From an uncultured Planctomycetaceae bacterium (GTDB lineage Bacteria > Planctomycetota > Planctomycetia > Pirellulales > UBA1268): DNA of 17,734 nt. Below are positions 1 to 6,439 of this stretch, in pieces. The stretch spans positions 1-17,734 of the forward strand of contig CALAZQ010000364.1 in assembly GCA_937926325.1 (NCBI GenBank), given 5' to 3'. The position numbers and the translations under genes are program-made. A model generated the notes under the pieces. It was not told the origin of the DNA and made no database searches. It worked only from the letters and a program-made list of their open reading frames with translations. The first letter of the stretch is position 1, and the number at the start of each line of letters is the position of its first letter.

Positions 1-93
1 CGGATGGCCGACGTGAACGTCCAGCGAGTGGGCAGGGGCACCCCCGAGCGGCTGCAGTTGCTGCTGCTGCAAGGCTCCGGGGTGGCACCTTGG

Positions 94-104
94 CCTATGA
101 TAGG
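94..104 (+). promoter_or_regulatory. possible -10 element within an 11-base palindrome
   Basis: The bases CCTATGATAGG form a perfect inverted repeat around a central G. They contain TATGAT (96-101), which differs from the consensus -10 hexamer at one base. I see no -35 hexamer at a proper distance. If it is used, transcription would begin near 108 and give a leader of about 33 bases before the ATG at 141. This is weak evidence. Confidence 0.2.
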
Positions 105-140
105 AAGGTCAGGATTCCAACACTCGCTCCACCTCGCTTT

Positions 141-632
141 ATGCAGTTCAAGACGTTCCTCTGGCTTTCAGTCGCCCTGGCGGTCGCCTTTGCCGCCATC
201 AACTGGCTCGGGCTGGCCGGGTGGCTGGCCGCGATCGTGGTGCTGGGCAGTATCGGCATGCACGTGGCCGGAAATGCGATTGGCACCCGTATGCAGGAGG
301 CGACTGATCGTGATCTGGCCCGCCGCGGCAGCAGGTTTCGATCGGCACCCGTCCCGGCAGCTCACCCGACCCATCTGGAACGGCGGACCCAGGTTGGCCG
401 ACTGCTGCCGGTGTCAGCCGGCATCGGAGGCGTGGTCGGGGGCGTTGCCGGCGGCACGGCCCTCGCCACCCTGACCTCGGCCTCACTGCCGGGAGCGGTG
501 TTGGGAGGCGTTTCGTCCGCCGTGCTGGGTGGCATTTTCGGCTTCCTCATCTCCAGTTTTGTCGAGATTCTCCGCACCTCCGTTCGCGAAGCACTCGAGG
601 CCGAGCGGCAGGCCTCAGAGCAGCGGCCGTAG
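141..632 (+). CDS. small hypothetical membrane protein with glycine-zipper segment
   Basis: I do not recognise this 163-residue protein. Starting at the ATG at 141 (MQFKTFLWLS), it has hydrophobic stretches at about residues 4-22 and 25-46. A basic polar linker with several Arg follows (about 49-88). A second long hydrophobic half (about 89-145) is very rich in Gly, Ala and Ser, with repeated GG pairs typical of glycine-zipper membrane segments. The tail is short and charged (RTSVREALEAERQ). The reading frame stays open to the left edge of the window and a TTG lies at 90. I chose 141 because the hydrophobic segment begins directly after it, although no clear Shine-Dalgarno precedes it. It is probably an inner-membrane protein. 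No catalytic motif is visible, so no function is proposed. Its stop codon lies in one arm of the inverted repeat at 625-700. Confidence 0.65.
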   Translation: MQFKTFLWLSVALAVAFAAINWLGLAGWLAAIVVLGSIGMHVAGNAIGTRMQEATDRDLARRGSRFRSAPVPAAHPTHLERRTQVGRLLPVSAGIGGVVGGVAGGTALATLTSASLPGAVLGGVSSAVLGGIFGFLISSFVEILRTSVREALEAERQASEQRP

Positions 633-700
633 CGAACGAACGCCCGTCAAACCACCGCCGCACGGGAAGCGGACACCCCCGTGGCACGGCCGCTACGGCC
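625..700 (+). repeat. 10-base perfect inverted repeat, possible terminator or leader structure
   Basis: GGCCGTAGCG at 625-634 is the exact reverse complement of CGCTACGGCC at 691-700. The left arm contains the TAG stop (630-632) of the upstream membrane protein gene. Inside, CCCGT (643-647) can pair with ACGGG (662-666), or that ACGGG with CCCGT (678-682), so alternative inner hairpins are possible. There is no U-run after the right arm, so it is not a classical intrinsic terminator. A smaller hairpin (CCGGA 719-723 with TCCGG 731-735) follows before the small basic protein gene. Confidence 0.4.
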
Positions 701-762
701 ATGGTATGGTGCTCGATTCCGGACAATCTTTCCGGTAGCTTTCCCTCAAGGCCATCACTGCC

Positions 763-861
763 ATGTCCAAGCCACACCGCACCCTTAAAAAAGCGAATCA
801 CGGTTCCCGCCCGGCCAACAGCAAGGCCCGCAAGGCGAAGCGGAAGCACATCAAGACCTGA
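763..861 (+). CDS. 32-residue Lys/Arg-rich small protein
   Basis: ATG at 763 opens a 32-codon frame ending in TGA at 859-861. The product begins MSKPHRTLKKANHG and ends KARKAKRKHIKT. It has eight Lys, four Arg and three His, no acidic residue, and hardly any hydrophobic core, so it should be extended and bind nucleic acid or ribosomes. The composition resembles the basic tails of small ribosomal proteins, but it matches none I can name. A weak AAGG (748-751) lies about 11 bases upstream of the start. The gene sits 47 bases before the FabZ-like gene on the same strand and could share its transcript. From memory, short basic proteins of this general form occur in planctomycete genomes. That recollection needs a search. 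Function is unknown. Confidence 0.6.
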   Translation: MSKPHRTLKKANHGSRPANSKARKAKRKHIKT

Positions 862-892
862 ACGGTTTCCGCGATTTCTCATTGGGACCTCT

Positions 893-897
893 GGAGG
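893..897 (+). promoter_or_regulatory. Shine-Dalgarno deciding a GTG start
   Basis: GGAGG lies 11 bases before GTG at 909. It favours GTG at 909 over the in-frame TTG at 882 as the start of the FabZ-like gene, because the TTG would place this site inside the coding region. Confidence 0.7.
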
Positions 898-908
898 AAG
901 ACCGTACC

Positions 909-1451
909 GTGCCTCCCCGCGACTTCATTATCCGCCCGAGCGAATATGACCTGAACAGGGTCATCGCCGACCTCGACGAAATTCGCCGCTACAACCAGCA
1001 GCGGTTCGAGATGGAACAGCTGACGGCGATCGTCCACGAGGATCTCGAGCGAGCTCTCTGCGTCGGCTACAAGGACGTTGGCCACGACGAGTTCTGGGTG
1101 CGGGGCCATTTTCCGACCGTGCCGCTGATGCCGGGCGTGCTGATGTGTGAGGCCGCCGCCCAACTGTCGAGCTACTTCTCCAAGAAGCACCGGCTGCTGG
1201 AGGCCGAGATGATCGGCTTCGGCGGCCTTGAAGAGGTGCGGTTCCGCGAGCCGGTGCGACCGGGTGATCGACTGGTGATCGCCGTGGAACGAGTCCGCGT
1301 CCGGCCCAAGGCGATGATCGTTTGCCGCTTCCAGGGTTTTGTCAAAGACAGCATCGTGGTCGAGGGACTGATCAAGGGCGTTCCCCTGCCGGTCGATTTT
1401 CTGACGGCGGCGCAGCAGACCGCCAGCGCTCCCCCTGCCCCGACCGCCTGA
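909..1451 (+). CDS. fabZ: FabZ-like 3-hydroxyacyl-ACP dehydratase (hotdog fold)
   Basis: This 180-residue protein of the FabZ/FabA hotdog family would dehydrate (3R)-hydroxyacyl-ACP to trans-2-enoyl-ACP in cytoplasmic fatty acid elongation. The catalytic block is clear: GHFPTVPLMPGVLMCEAAAQ (residues 66-85) contains the expected His67 and Glu81. The later blocks VRFREPVRPGD (110-120) and a hydrophobic C-terminal strand also fit the family. Oddities: FabZ usually has a Leu-Pro-His-Arg stretch near the N-terminus and Gly after His-Phe-Pro. Here the equivalent positions read YNQQR (28-32) and Thr70. The protein is about 30 residues longer than typical FabZ, with extra length at both ends. GTG at 909 has a good Shine-Dalgarno. 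trmB begins 9 bases downstream, so the two are probably cotranscribed. A dehydratase for another acyl substrate is possible. Confidence 0.8.
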   Translation: MPPRDFIIRPSEYDLNRVIADLDEIRRYNQQRFEMEQLTAIVHEDLERALCVGYKDVGHDEFWVRGHFPTVPLMPGVLMCEAAAQLSSYFSKKHRLLEAEMIGFGGLEEVRFREPVRPGDRLVIAVERVRVRPKAMIVCRFQGFVKDSIVVEGLIKGVPLPVDFLTAAQQTASAPPAPTA

Positions 1452-1460
1452 CGGCCAGCG

Positions 1461-2162
1461 ATGCCCCGCCGTCCCCCGCGGAAACCTCCCGCCGATCTCG
1501 ACCTGTCCCAGCACCTGCTCCAGCTGCGCGACTTGGCCGTACCGCTCGATCCGACCAGCCTGTTTCCAGAGTCGTTGCCGGTCGACCTCGAGGTCGGCTC
1601 GGGCAAGGGCATGTTTCTGGCGGCTGCCACGGCCGCGCAGCCCACGCAGAACTACCTCGGCATCGAGGTCAGCGGTGGCTACGCCCGGCTGGCGGCCGGC
1701 AAGCTGGCCGCTGTCGGCTGCCCCAACGGTCGGGTGATTCATGGTGACGCCATGCAGCTCGTCAGCAGCCTGCTGCCAGATCAGTGCCTCAGCGGCGTCC
1801 ACGTCTATTTCCCCGACCCCTGGTGGAAGGCCCGCCATCGCAAGCGGCGGATTCTCAACCCAGTGTTTCTGGCCCATGCCGCCCGGCTGCTGCCCCCTGA
1901 TGGCCGGCTGCACATCTGGACCGACGTCGAGGAATACTTCCAGGAAGCGGTGGCCGCGACCGCCGCCACCGGCCGGTTCGGCCCACCGGCCGAGGAACTG
2001 CCCGGCGGCCCCGACAGCGACTACCGCACCCATTTCGAGCGGCGGACGCGGCTGGCCGGCGATCCAGTCTGGCGGGCGGTCTTCCGCCGCAATGACCTGC
2101 CGGCAGCAGTAGCCCGCCTCGATCCGCCGGCTGCTAGCCCGGACTTGCCAGCGGCCGAATGA
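1461..2162 (+). CDS. trmB: tRNA (guanine-N7-)-methyltransferase TrmB
   Basis: This 233-residue class I methyltransferase makes m7G at position 46 of the tRNA variable loop using S-adenosylmethionine. The SAM-binding motif I is LEVGSGKG (residues 43-50) and the acidic end of strand 2 lies in LGIEVS (66-71). The hallmark TrmB signature follows at 114-130: HVYFPDPWWKARHRKRR. TDVEEY (154-159) and THFERR (190-195, equivalent to the usual T-x-F-E motif) also fit. Length matches the family, with a short Pro/Arg-rich N-terminus and an Ala/Pro-rich tail. The start at 1461 is 9 bases after the FabZ-like stop and lacks a strong Shine-Dalgarno, which suggests coupling. The last 29 bases overlap the 3' end of the convergent CorC/CNNM-like gene. 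Confidence 0.95.
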   Translation: MPRRPPRKPPADLDLSQHLLQLRDLAVPLDPTSLFPESLPVDLEVGSGKGMFLAAATAAQPTQNYLGIEVSGGYARLAAGKLAAVGCPNGRVIHGDAMQLVSSLLPDQCLSGVHVYFPDPWWKARHRKRRILNPVFLAHAARLLPPDGRLHIWTDVEEYFQEAVAATAATGRFGPPAEELPGGPDSDYRTHFERRTRLAGDPVWRAVFRRNDLPAAVARLDPPAASPDLPAAE

Positions 2163-3444
2163 GCAGCCGGTCGATCCGCCGGCCATCCATGTCGACCACC
2201 TCGATCGCCAGGCCGTTCCACTCAAAGGCGTCGCCCACCCGGGGAATCCGTTCCAGCTCATCGAGGACAAGCCCAGAGACGGTCGAATAGTCGCGGGAGC
2301 CACCGGGGTCGCGGATCTCCAGCCGCTCAAGCAGTTCGGCGATCGCCAGGCCGCCATCGACCAGCCACGAGCCGTCGTCACGAGTGACGAACTCATTGTC
2401 GCCATCGCCATCGTGCTCATCCCGAATTTCGCCGACCAGTTCCTCCATGACATCTTCAAGGGTCACCAGCCCCTCGGTGCCGCCATATTCATCCAGCACA
2501 ATTGCCAGCTGGTTCCGCTCTTTCTGGAAAAGCTCGAGGAGTCGGTCCAGCGGCATGGTCTCGGGCACAAACAATGCCTTGTGCAACATCTTCCGCAGCT
2601 CGATCGGCCAGCCCATCCAGTTCTGTCGCAGCACGTCACGGATTGAGACATAGCCCAGAATCTGATCGAGCGACCCTTCGTAGACAGGCAGCCGCGAATA
2701 GCCCGCCATCGCAATCGCCCCCAGCACTTCAGCCGCCGGCGTGTCGATGTCGATGGCGTCAAGATCGATGCGGGGCCGCATGATGTCGCGAACGGTTCGC
2801 TCGCCCAGCCGCAGGGCCTCAGCGGCCACCGCCTGCTCAACCGCCTCCAGCACCCCTTCGGCCCGGCCCGCCTCCAGCAGGTGCTCGATGTCGTCCACCG
2901 ACACAGTCGGCCCCTCCTGCTTGTGCGCGCCCAGCAGGAACAGGACGGCCGAAGTCGAGATGCCCATCAGCCAGACCAGCGGCCGCGTCACCGCCGCAAA
3001 GATCTGCATGACCGGGGCAGCGAGGCGGGCGAAGTCCTCGGCCCGCCGCAGGGCCAGCCGCTTCGGCACCAGTTCGCCGAGCAACAGGGTGAAGAACGAG
3101 AGCAGCGCGACAAACGCGGTCAGGGCGATCGGCCGGGCGACAGCCCGCAGGCTGAGCGGGCCGTTGGCCGTCAGCCACTGTGCCAGCACACTCACCACCT
3201 GATCGCCGCCATAGGCCGCGGCCAGCGTACCGACAAGCGTGATGCCGATCTGCACGGTCGGCAGGAACTTGTCGGGGCTGAGAGCCAGGTCGAGCGCTTT
3301 GGCAGCCGCCTGATCACCCTGCTCAGCCAGCTGCCGCAGCCGGCCCCGGCGGCTGGCGACAATCGCCATCTCCGCGCCCGAAAAAAATCCGTTGGCGAGG
3401 ATCAGCGTGAGCACGATCAGCAGCTGTTCAAGTATCGTCGGCAT
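2134..3444 (-). CDS. CNNM/CorC-type membrane protein (DUF21, CBS pair, CorC_HlyC)
   Basis: This 436-residue inner-membrane protein belongs to the CorC/CNNM family, which is linked to Mg2+/Co2+ export or resistance and often annotated as hemolysin C-like. The DUF21 transmembrane domain covers about residues 1-195, with the start hallmark NGFFSGAEMA (18-27) and GELVPKR (123-129). A CBS pair follows at about 215-340, including DIMRPRIDLDAI and RLPVYEGSLDQILGYV, and ends in the family signature DEYGGTEGLVTLEDVMEELV (318-337). The C-terminal CorC_HlyC domain (about 350-432) holds the usual SWLVDGGLAI and TVSGLVLDELERIP stretches. The ATG at 3444 shares a base with the proB stop (TGATG), so translation is probably coupled to proB. 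The 3' end overlaps trmB by 29 bases. The transported ion cannot be deduced from the sequence. Confidence 0.92.
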   Translation of the reverse strand: MPTILEQLLIVLTLILANGFFSGAEMAIVASRRGRLRQLAEQGDQAAAKALDLALSPDKFLPTVQIGITLVGTLAAAYGGDQVVSVLAQWLTANGPLSLRAVARPIALTAFVALLSFFTLLLGELVPKRLALRRAEDFARLAAPVMQIFAAVTRPLVWLMGISTSAVLFLLGAHKQEGPTVSVDDIEHLLEAGRAEGVLEAVEQAVAAEALRLGERTVRDIMRPRIDLDAIDIDTPAAEVLGAIAMAGYSRLPVYEGSLDQILGYVSIRDVLRQNWMGWPIELRKMLHKALFVPETMPLDRLLELFQKERNQLAIVLDEYGGTEGLVTLEDVMEELVGEIRDEHDGDGDNEFVTRDDGSWLVDGGLAIAELLERLEIRDPGGSRDYSTVSGLVLDELERIPRVGDAFEWNGLAIEVVDMDGRRIDRLLIRPLASPG

Positions 3445-4637
3445 CAGCCTGTGGCCTCTGGAAGCGGATCGGTCCGGCCGGGCAGCTGTGGTTCGTCCCG
3501 CTGAATCACGGCCAGATCATCCCGATGAATCACCGCATCGCAGCCGCAGCGGCCGAGCCGCTGGAGCACCTGTTCGGTCTGGAGCCCGCGAATCTTATCG
3601 AGGTCGGCAGCCGCATAATTAACCAGCCCCCGGGCAAAGATTCCTTCATCCGGTGTTTCCAGGGTCACAATGTCGCCGGGCCCAAAGCTGCCGGAGACGG
3701 CAAGCACACCCGCCGCGAGCAGGCTGCTGCCGCCGTCGACGACCGCCCGCCGGGCCCCGGCGTCCACCACCAGCGTTCCACTGGCCGGGGCCGACCAGCC
3801 CAGCCAGCGTTTGCGGGCCGGCATGGTGCCCTGTCGAGCGGGAAACAGGGTGCCGATGTCACCACCGCCGCAGATCATCTCAAGCACGTCGTCCCGCTTG
3901 CCCGGCCCGATCACGCAGTGGCAGCCCGAGGTGGTCACCATCCGAGCCGCCGCCAACTTGCTGGCCATGCCGCCTTTGGACAGCCCACTGGCACGATCCT
4001 GGGCCAGCCCCTCGGTCGCGGCATCGATCACCGGCACCAGCGGAATCACGGTCGCCCCCTCTGCCTCGGGCGGCCGGTCGTACAGCCCGGCGACATCCGA
4101 GAGCAGAATCAGCAGATCGGCCGGCAGCAGGGTGGCCACCAGGGCGGCCAGCCGGTCATTGTCCCCAAATGACGTCTGGAGTTCTTCGACACTGACCGTA
4201 TCGTTTTCGTTGACGATCGGCACCGCCCCTTCATCGAGCAAGGCCCTCAGGGTGCCACGAATGTTGAGGTAGCGGCGGCGATCCTGCAGGTCCTCGGCAA
4301 CCAGCAGCACCTGGGCAACGTGCCGGCCATGGAGCCGCAGCGACCGCTCATAGGCTTCGATCAGGCAGCTCTGGCCGACGGCCGCCGCCGCCTGGAGCCG
4401 GGGCAGGCTCCGCGGCCGCCGAGCCAGGCCCAGCCGTCCCATCCCGGCCGCGACAGCCCCGGAACTGACCACCACAAGCTGCTTTCCGGCCGCCAGCAGC
4501 CGATCACATTGTCGGCCGATCGTCGCGATCCGCTCGGTGTCGAGCAGCCCGTCCGGGGTGGTCAGCACACGGCTGCCGATCTTGACGACGATCAGGCGGG
4601 CGGCGGCAATCAGGTCCGGGCGGGACTGGCTACTCAT
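3444..4637 (-). CDS. proB: glutamate 5-kinase ProB (kinase plus PUA domain)
   Basis: This 397-residue cytoplasmic enzyme phosphorylates L-glutamate with ATP, the first step of proline synthesis. The amino acid kinase domain shows VVKIGSRVL (17-25), SSGAVAAG (58-65), the glutamate-site block NENDTVSVEE (143-152), FGDNDRLAALVA (157-168), LSDVAGLYD (179-187) and SKGGMASKL (220-228). A C-terminal PUA domain (about 290-375) ends near AVIHRDDL, as in other long ProB proteins. The frame remains open upstream to 4808. I chose ATG at 4637 because the kinase domain begins about where it does in known ProB proteins. ATG at 4697, preceded by GGTGAGGG, is an alternative. proA is not adjacent. The stop overlaps the start of the CorC/CNNM-like gene, and the tail after the PUA domain is short and variable. 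Confidence 0.93.
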   Translation of the reverse strand: MSSQSRPDLIAAARLIVVKIGSRVLTTPDGLLDTERIATIGRQCDRLLAAGKQLVVVSSGAVAAGMGRLGLARRPRSLPRLQAAAAVGQSCLIEAYERSLRLHGRHVAQVLLVAEDLQDRRRYLNIRGTLRALLDEGAVPIVNENDTVSVEELQTSFGDNDRLAALVATLLPADLLILLSDVAGLYDRPPEAEGATVIPLVPVIDAATEGLAQDRASGLSKGGMASKLAAARMVTTSGCHCVIGPGKRDDVLEMICGGGDIGTLFPARQGTMPARKRWLGWSAPASGTLVVDAGARRAVVDGGSSLLAAGVLAVSGSFGPGDIVTLETPDEGIFARGLVNYAAADLDKIRGLQTEQVLQRLGRCGCDAVIHRDDLAVIQRDEPQLPGRTDPLPEATG

Positions 4638-4783
4638 GGTCGCTGAATGGTTACGGGTCGGCCGCCGGGTGTTTCCCACGGCCAGCAGACCCGCCATCGT
4701 ACCCTCACCCCGTTCGCGGGGGCCACTGCGGCAGCCACAACGCGGGCTGTGGGCCCATTCCACCGCCTTCCCGAACCGCATGG

Positions 4784-4813
4784 TTGAGGCGTTGGGCCAC
4801 GGCAGCATATAAC
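4784..4813 (+). promoter_or_regulatory. sigma-70-type promoter for the purF-like gene
   Basis: TTGAGG (4784-4789) and TATAAC (4808-4813) are separated by 18 bases, which is close to the housekeeping consensus. The predicted start of transcription near 4820 leaves about 30 bases before GTG at 4851. The surrounding sequence is strongly GC-rich, so this AT-rich -10 stands out. It lies in the divergent gap between proB and the purF-like gene. Confidence 0.55.
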
Positions 4814-4850
4814 CCCGATTGGCTCAATTTCTCTGCCACACGAGGGCCCG

Positions 4851-6428
4851 GTGAGCGATCTCAAACACGAGTGCGGCCTCGCGGCCGTCTATCATCTGCC
4901 GGGCGGCGTGGCGAGCGATCTCTGCCCACCCGCGGGGCCTGAAGAGGTTTCGCGGCTGATTCCCCGGATGCTGCTCGACATCCAGAATCGGGGGCAGCTT
5001 TCGGCCGGTATGACCGTCTGGAACCCCGACCGCAGCCAGCTGCTGGCAACCCACAAAGAGGTCGGCAGCGTCAGCGAAGTTTTTCGGATGAGCCACCGCG
5101 GCAAGTTCGAAAGTCTGATGGCGCAGCACTGCGGACGGGCGGCGATCGGCCATGTCCGCTACGCCACCTGCGGGGCAGAGGACCGCGGCTATGCCCAGCC
5201 GCTGGAACGGCCCCACATCCAGAAACGGAAGTGGTTCTCCTTCGGCTTCAACGGCCAGCTGGCCAACTACCCGGAACTGCGGGATGAAATCCTGACCGAT
5301 AACGACAACCACTTGGCCCGGGAGAATGACACCGAAGTCATTCTCCACGCCATCGGCCGAGAACTGGCGGGCAATGCGGCCCCCTCCCCTGCCGAACTGC
5401 TGGCCACACTGGCCGACCGGTTTGACGGGGCCTGGAACCTCGCGATTCTCGATGCCTGTGGTCGGATGATCCTGGCCCGCGACCCGCTGGGGATTCGGCC
5501 GCTTGAATATGCCCAGCGCGGCCAGCTGGTAGCGGCGGCCAGTGAGAGCGTCGCCCTGCTGAACCTCGGCTTTCCGCCTGAGTCGATCCGTTCGCTCGAG
5601 CCGGGCACCGCCCTGGTGATCGACGAGCACGGCCTGCGAACTGACCGCTTTGCCGCGGCACGCAGCCGAGCCCACTGCTTCTTCGAGTGGATCTACTTCG
5701 CCAACGTCGCCAGCACCATGGACGACCGCAGCGTTTATCTGTCCCGCAAGCGGCTGGGCGAAGAACTCGCCCGGCTCGAGACGGTTCCGATTGACGGCGA
5801 CACCGTGGTGGTGCCGGTGCCCGACACCAGCAAGGCGGCCGCCGATGCCATGGCCTATCGGCTGGCCATTCCGAGTGTCGAAGGGCTGATCCGCAATCGC
5901 TACACCGGCCGCACCTTCATCGACGGGGCGGCCAGCCGCCGGCAGAAGGCTGAAAGCAAGTACACGCCGCTGCGGGAGGTGCTGGAAGGCAAGCGGGTGA
6001 TTCTGGTGGAAGACTCGATCGTCCGCAGCACCACCATGCGGGTCCTGCTGGGCCGGATGCGATCACTCGGCCGGGCCCGCGAAATCCACGTGCGAATTGC
6101 CTGTCCACCGATCGTCGCGCCGTGCTTCTACGGCATCGACATGTCGACGATCGACGAGCTGTTCGCCCCGCGGTTTCTGCATGGTGGGAGCGTCTCCGAG
6201 CAGGCCCAGGCCGAGATGGCGGAGGTGCTCGGGGCCGACTCGCTCCGCTATCTGCCAGTCGAGTCGGTCGCCCGGTCGATCGACCTGCCAGAAAATCAGC
6301 TCTGCCGGGCCTGCATCACCGGCTGCTATCCGACGCCGGCCGGCGAGCGGCTCTACCAACTGGCAGCATCGCAGTCCCAGGCAATCGGGCGTACCTACGA
6401 AACCACCGCAGCCGCGACGCCCCGGTGA
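4851..6428 (+). CDS. purF: amidophosphoribosyltransferase (PurF-like)
   Basis: This 525-residue protein belongs to the glutamine PRPP amidotransferase family, the first committed step of purine synthesis. The N-terminal Ntn-hydrolase domain should be activated by removing seven residues to expose Cys8 in [10 protein letters not shown]. Supporting blocks are NRGQLSAGM (46-54), GHVRYATCG (100-108), FNGQLANY (133-140), NDTEVILH (159-166) and RDPLGIRPL (210-218). The phosphoribosyltransferase domain carries NRYTGRTFI (349-357) and the PRPP loop [13 protein letters not shown] (383-395). Four Cys match the 4Fe-4S ligands of the Bacillus-type enzyme: C276, C425, C485 and C488. Oddities: the PRPP loop has Ser where Gly is usual (IVRGTT), the block before it lacks the normal VRxKLNP pattern, and RYATCG replaces RYSTAG. 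The GTG start at 4851 follows GAGGG (4842-4846). It may be a lineage variant or a paralog. Confidence 0.88.
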   Translation: MSDLKHECGLAAVYHLPGGVASDLCPPAGPEEVSRLIPRMLLDIQNRGQLSAGMTVWNPDRSQLLATHKEVGSVSEVFRMSHRGKFESLMAQHCGRAAIGHVRYATCGAEDRGYAQPLERPHIQKRKWFSFGFNGQLANYPELRDEILTDNDNHLARENDTEVILHAIGRELAGNAAPSPAELLATLADRFDGAWNLAILDACGRMILARDPLGIRPLEYAQRGQLVAAASESVALLNLGFPPESIRSLEPGTALVIDEHGLRTDRFAAARSRAHCFFEWIYFANVASTMDDRSVYLSRKRLGEELARLETVPIDGDTVVVPVPDTSKAAADAMAYRLAIPSVEGLIRNRYTGRTFIDGAASRRQKAESKYTPLREVLEGKRVILVEDSIVRSTTMRVLLGRMRSLGRAREIHVRIACPPIVAPCFYGIDMSTIDELFAPRFLHGGSVSEQAQAEMAEVLGADSLRYLPVESVARSIDLPENQLCRACITGCYPTPAGERLYQLAASQSQAIGRTYETTAAATPR

Positions 6429-6439
6429 GCCAGCGGCCG

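Noticed and set aside
1..89. Possible start of a minus-strand gene leaving the left edge
   Set aside because: Short open stretches exist in more than one minus frame, but none has a start codon with a Shine-Dalgarno or a recognisable sequence. Too little is visible.
4..474. Open frame of 156 codons on the plus strand at the left edge
   Set aside because: Its translation is Trp/Arg/Ser/Pro-rich with no domain-like pattern and it overlaps the membrane protein gene in another frame. It looks like a GC-rich shadow.
763..861. Ribosomal protein bL34 as identity for the 32-residue basic protein
   Set aside because: It shares only an HG-x-R word and basic richness. The conserved bL34 order of residues is missing and the protein is shorter.
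879..2459. 526-codon minus-strand frame opposite fabZ and trmB
   Set aside because: It is antisense to two clearly identified genes and its composition is typical of reverse translation of GC-rich coding DNA.
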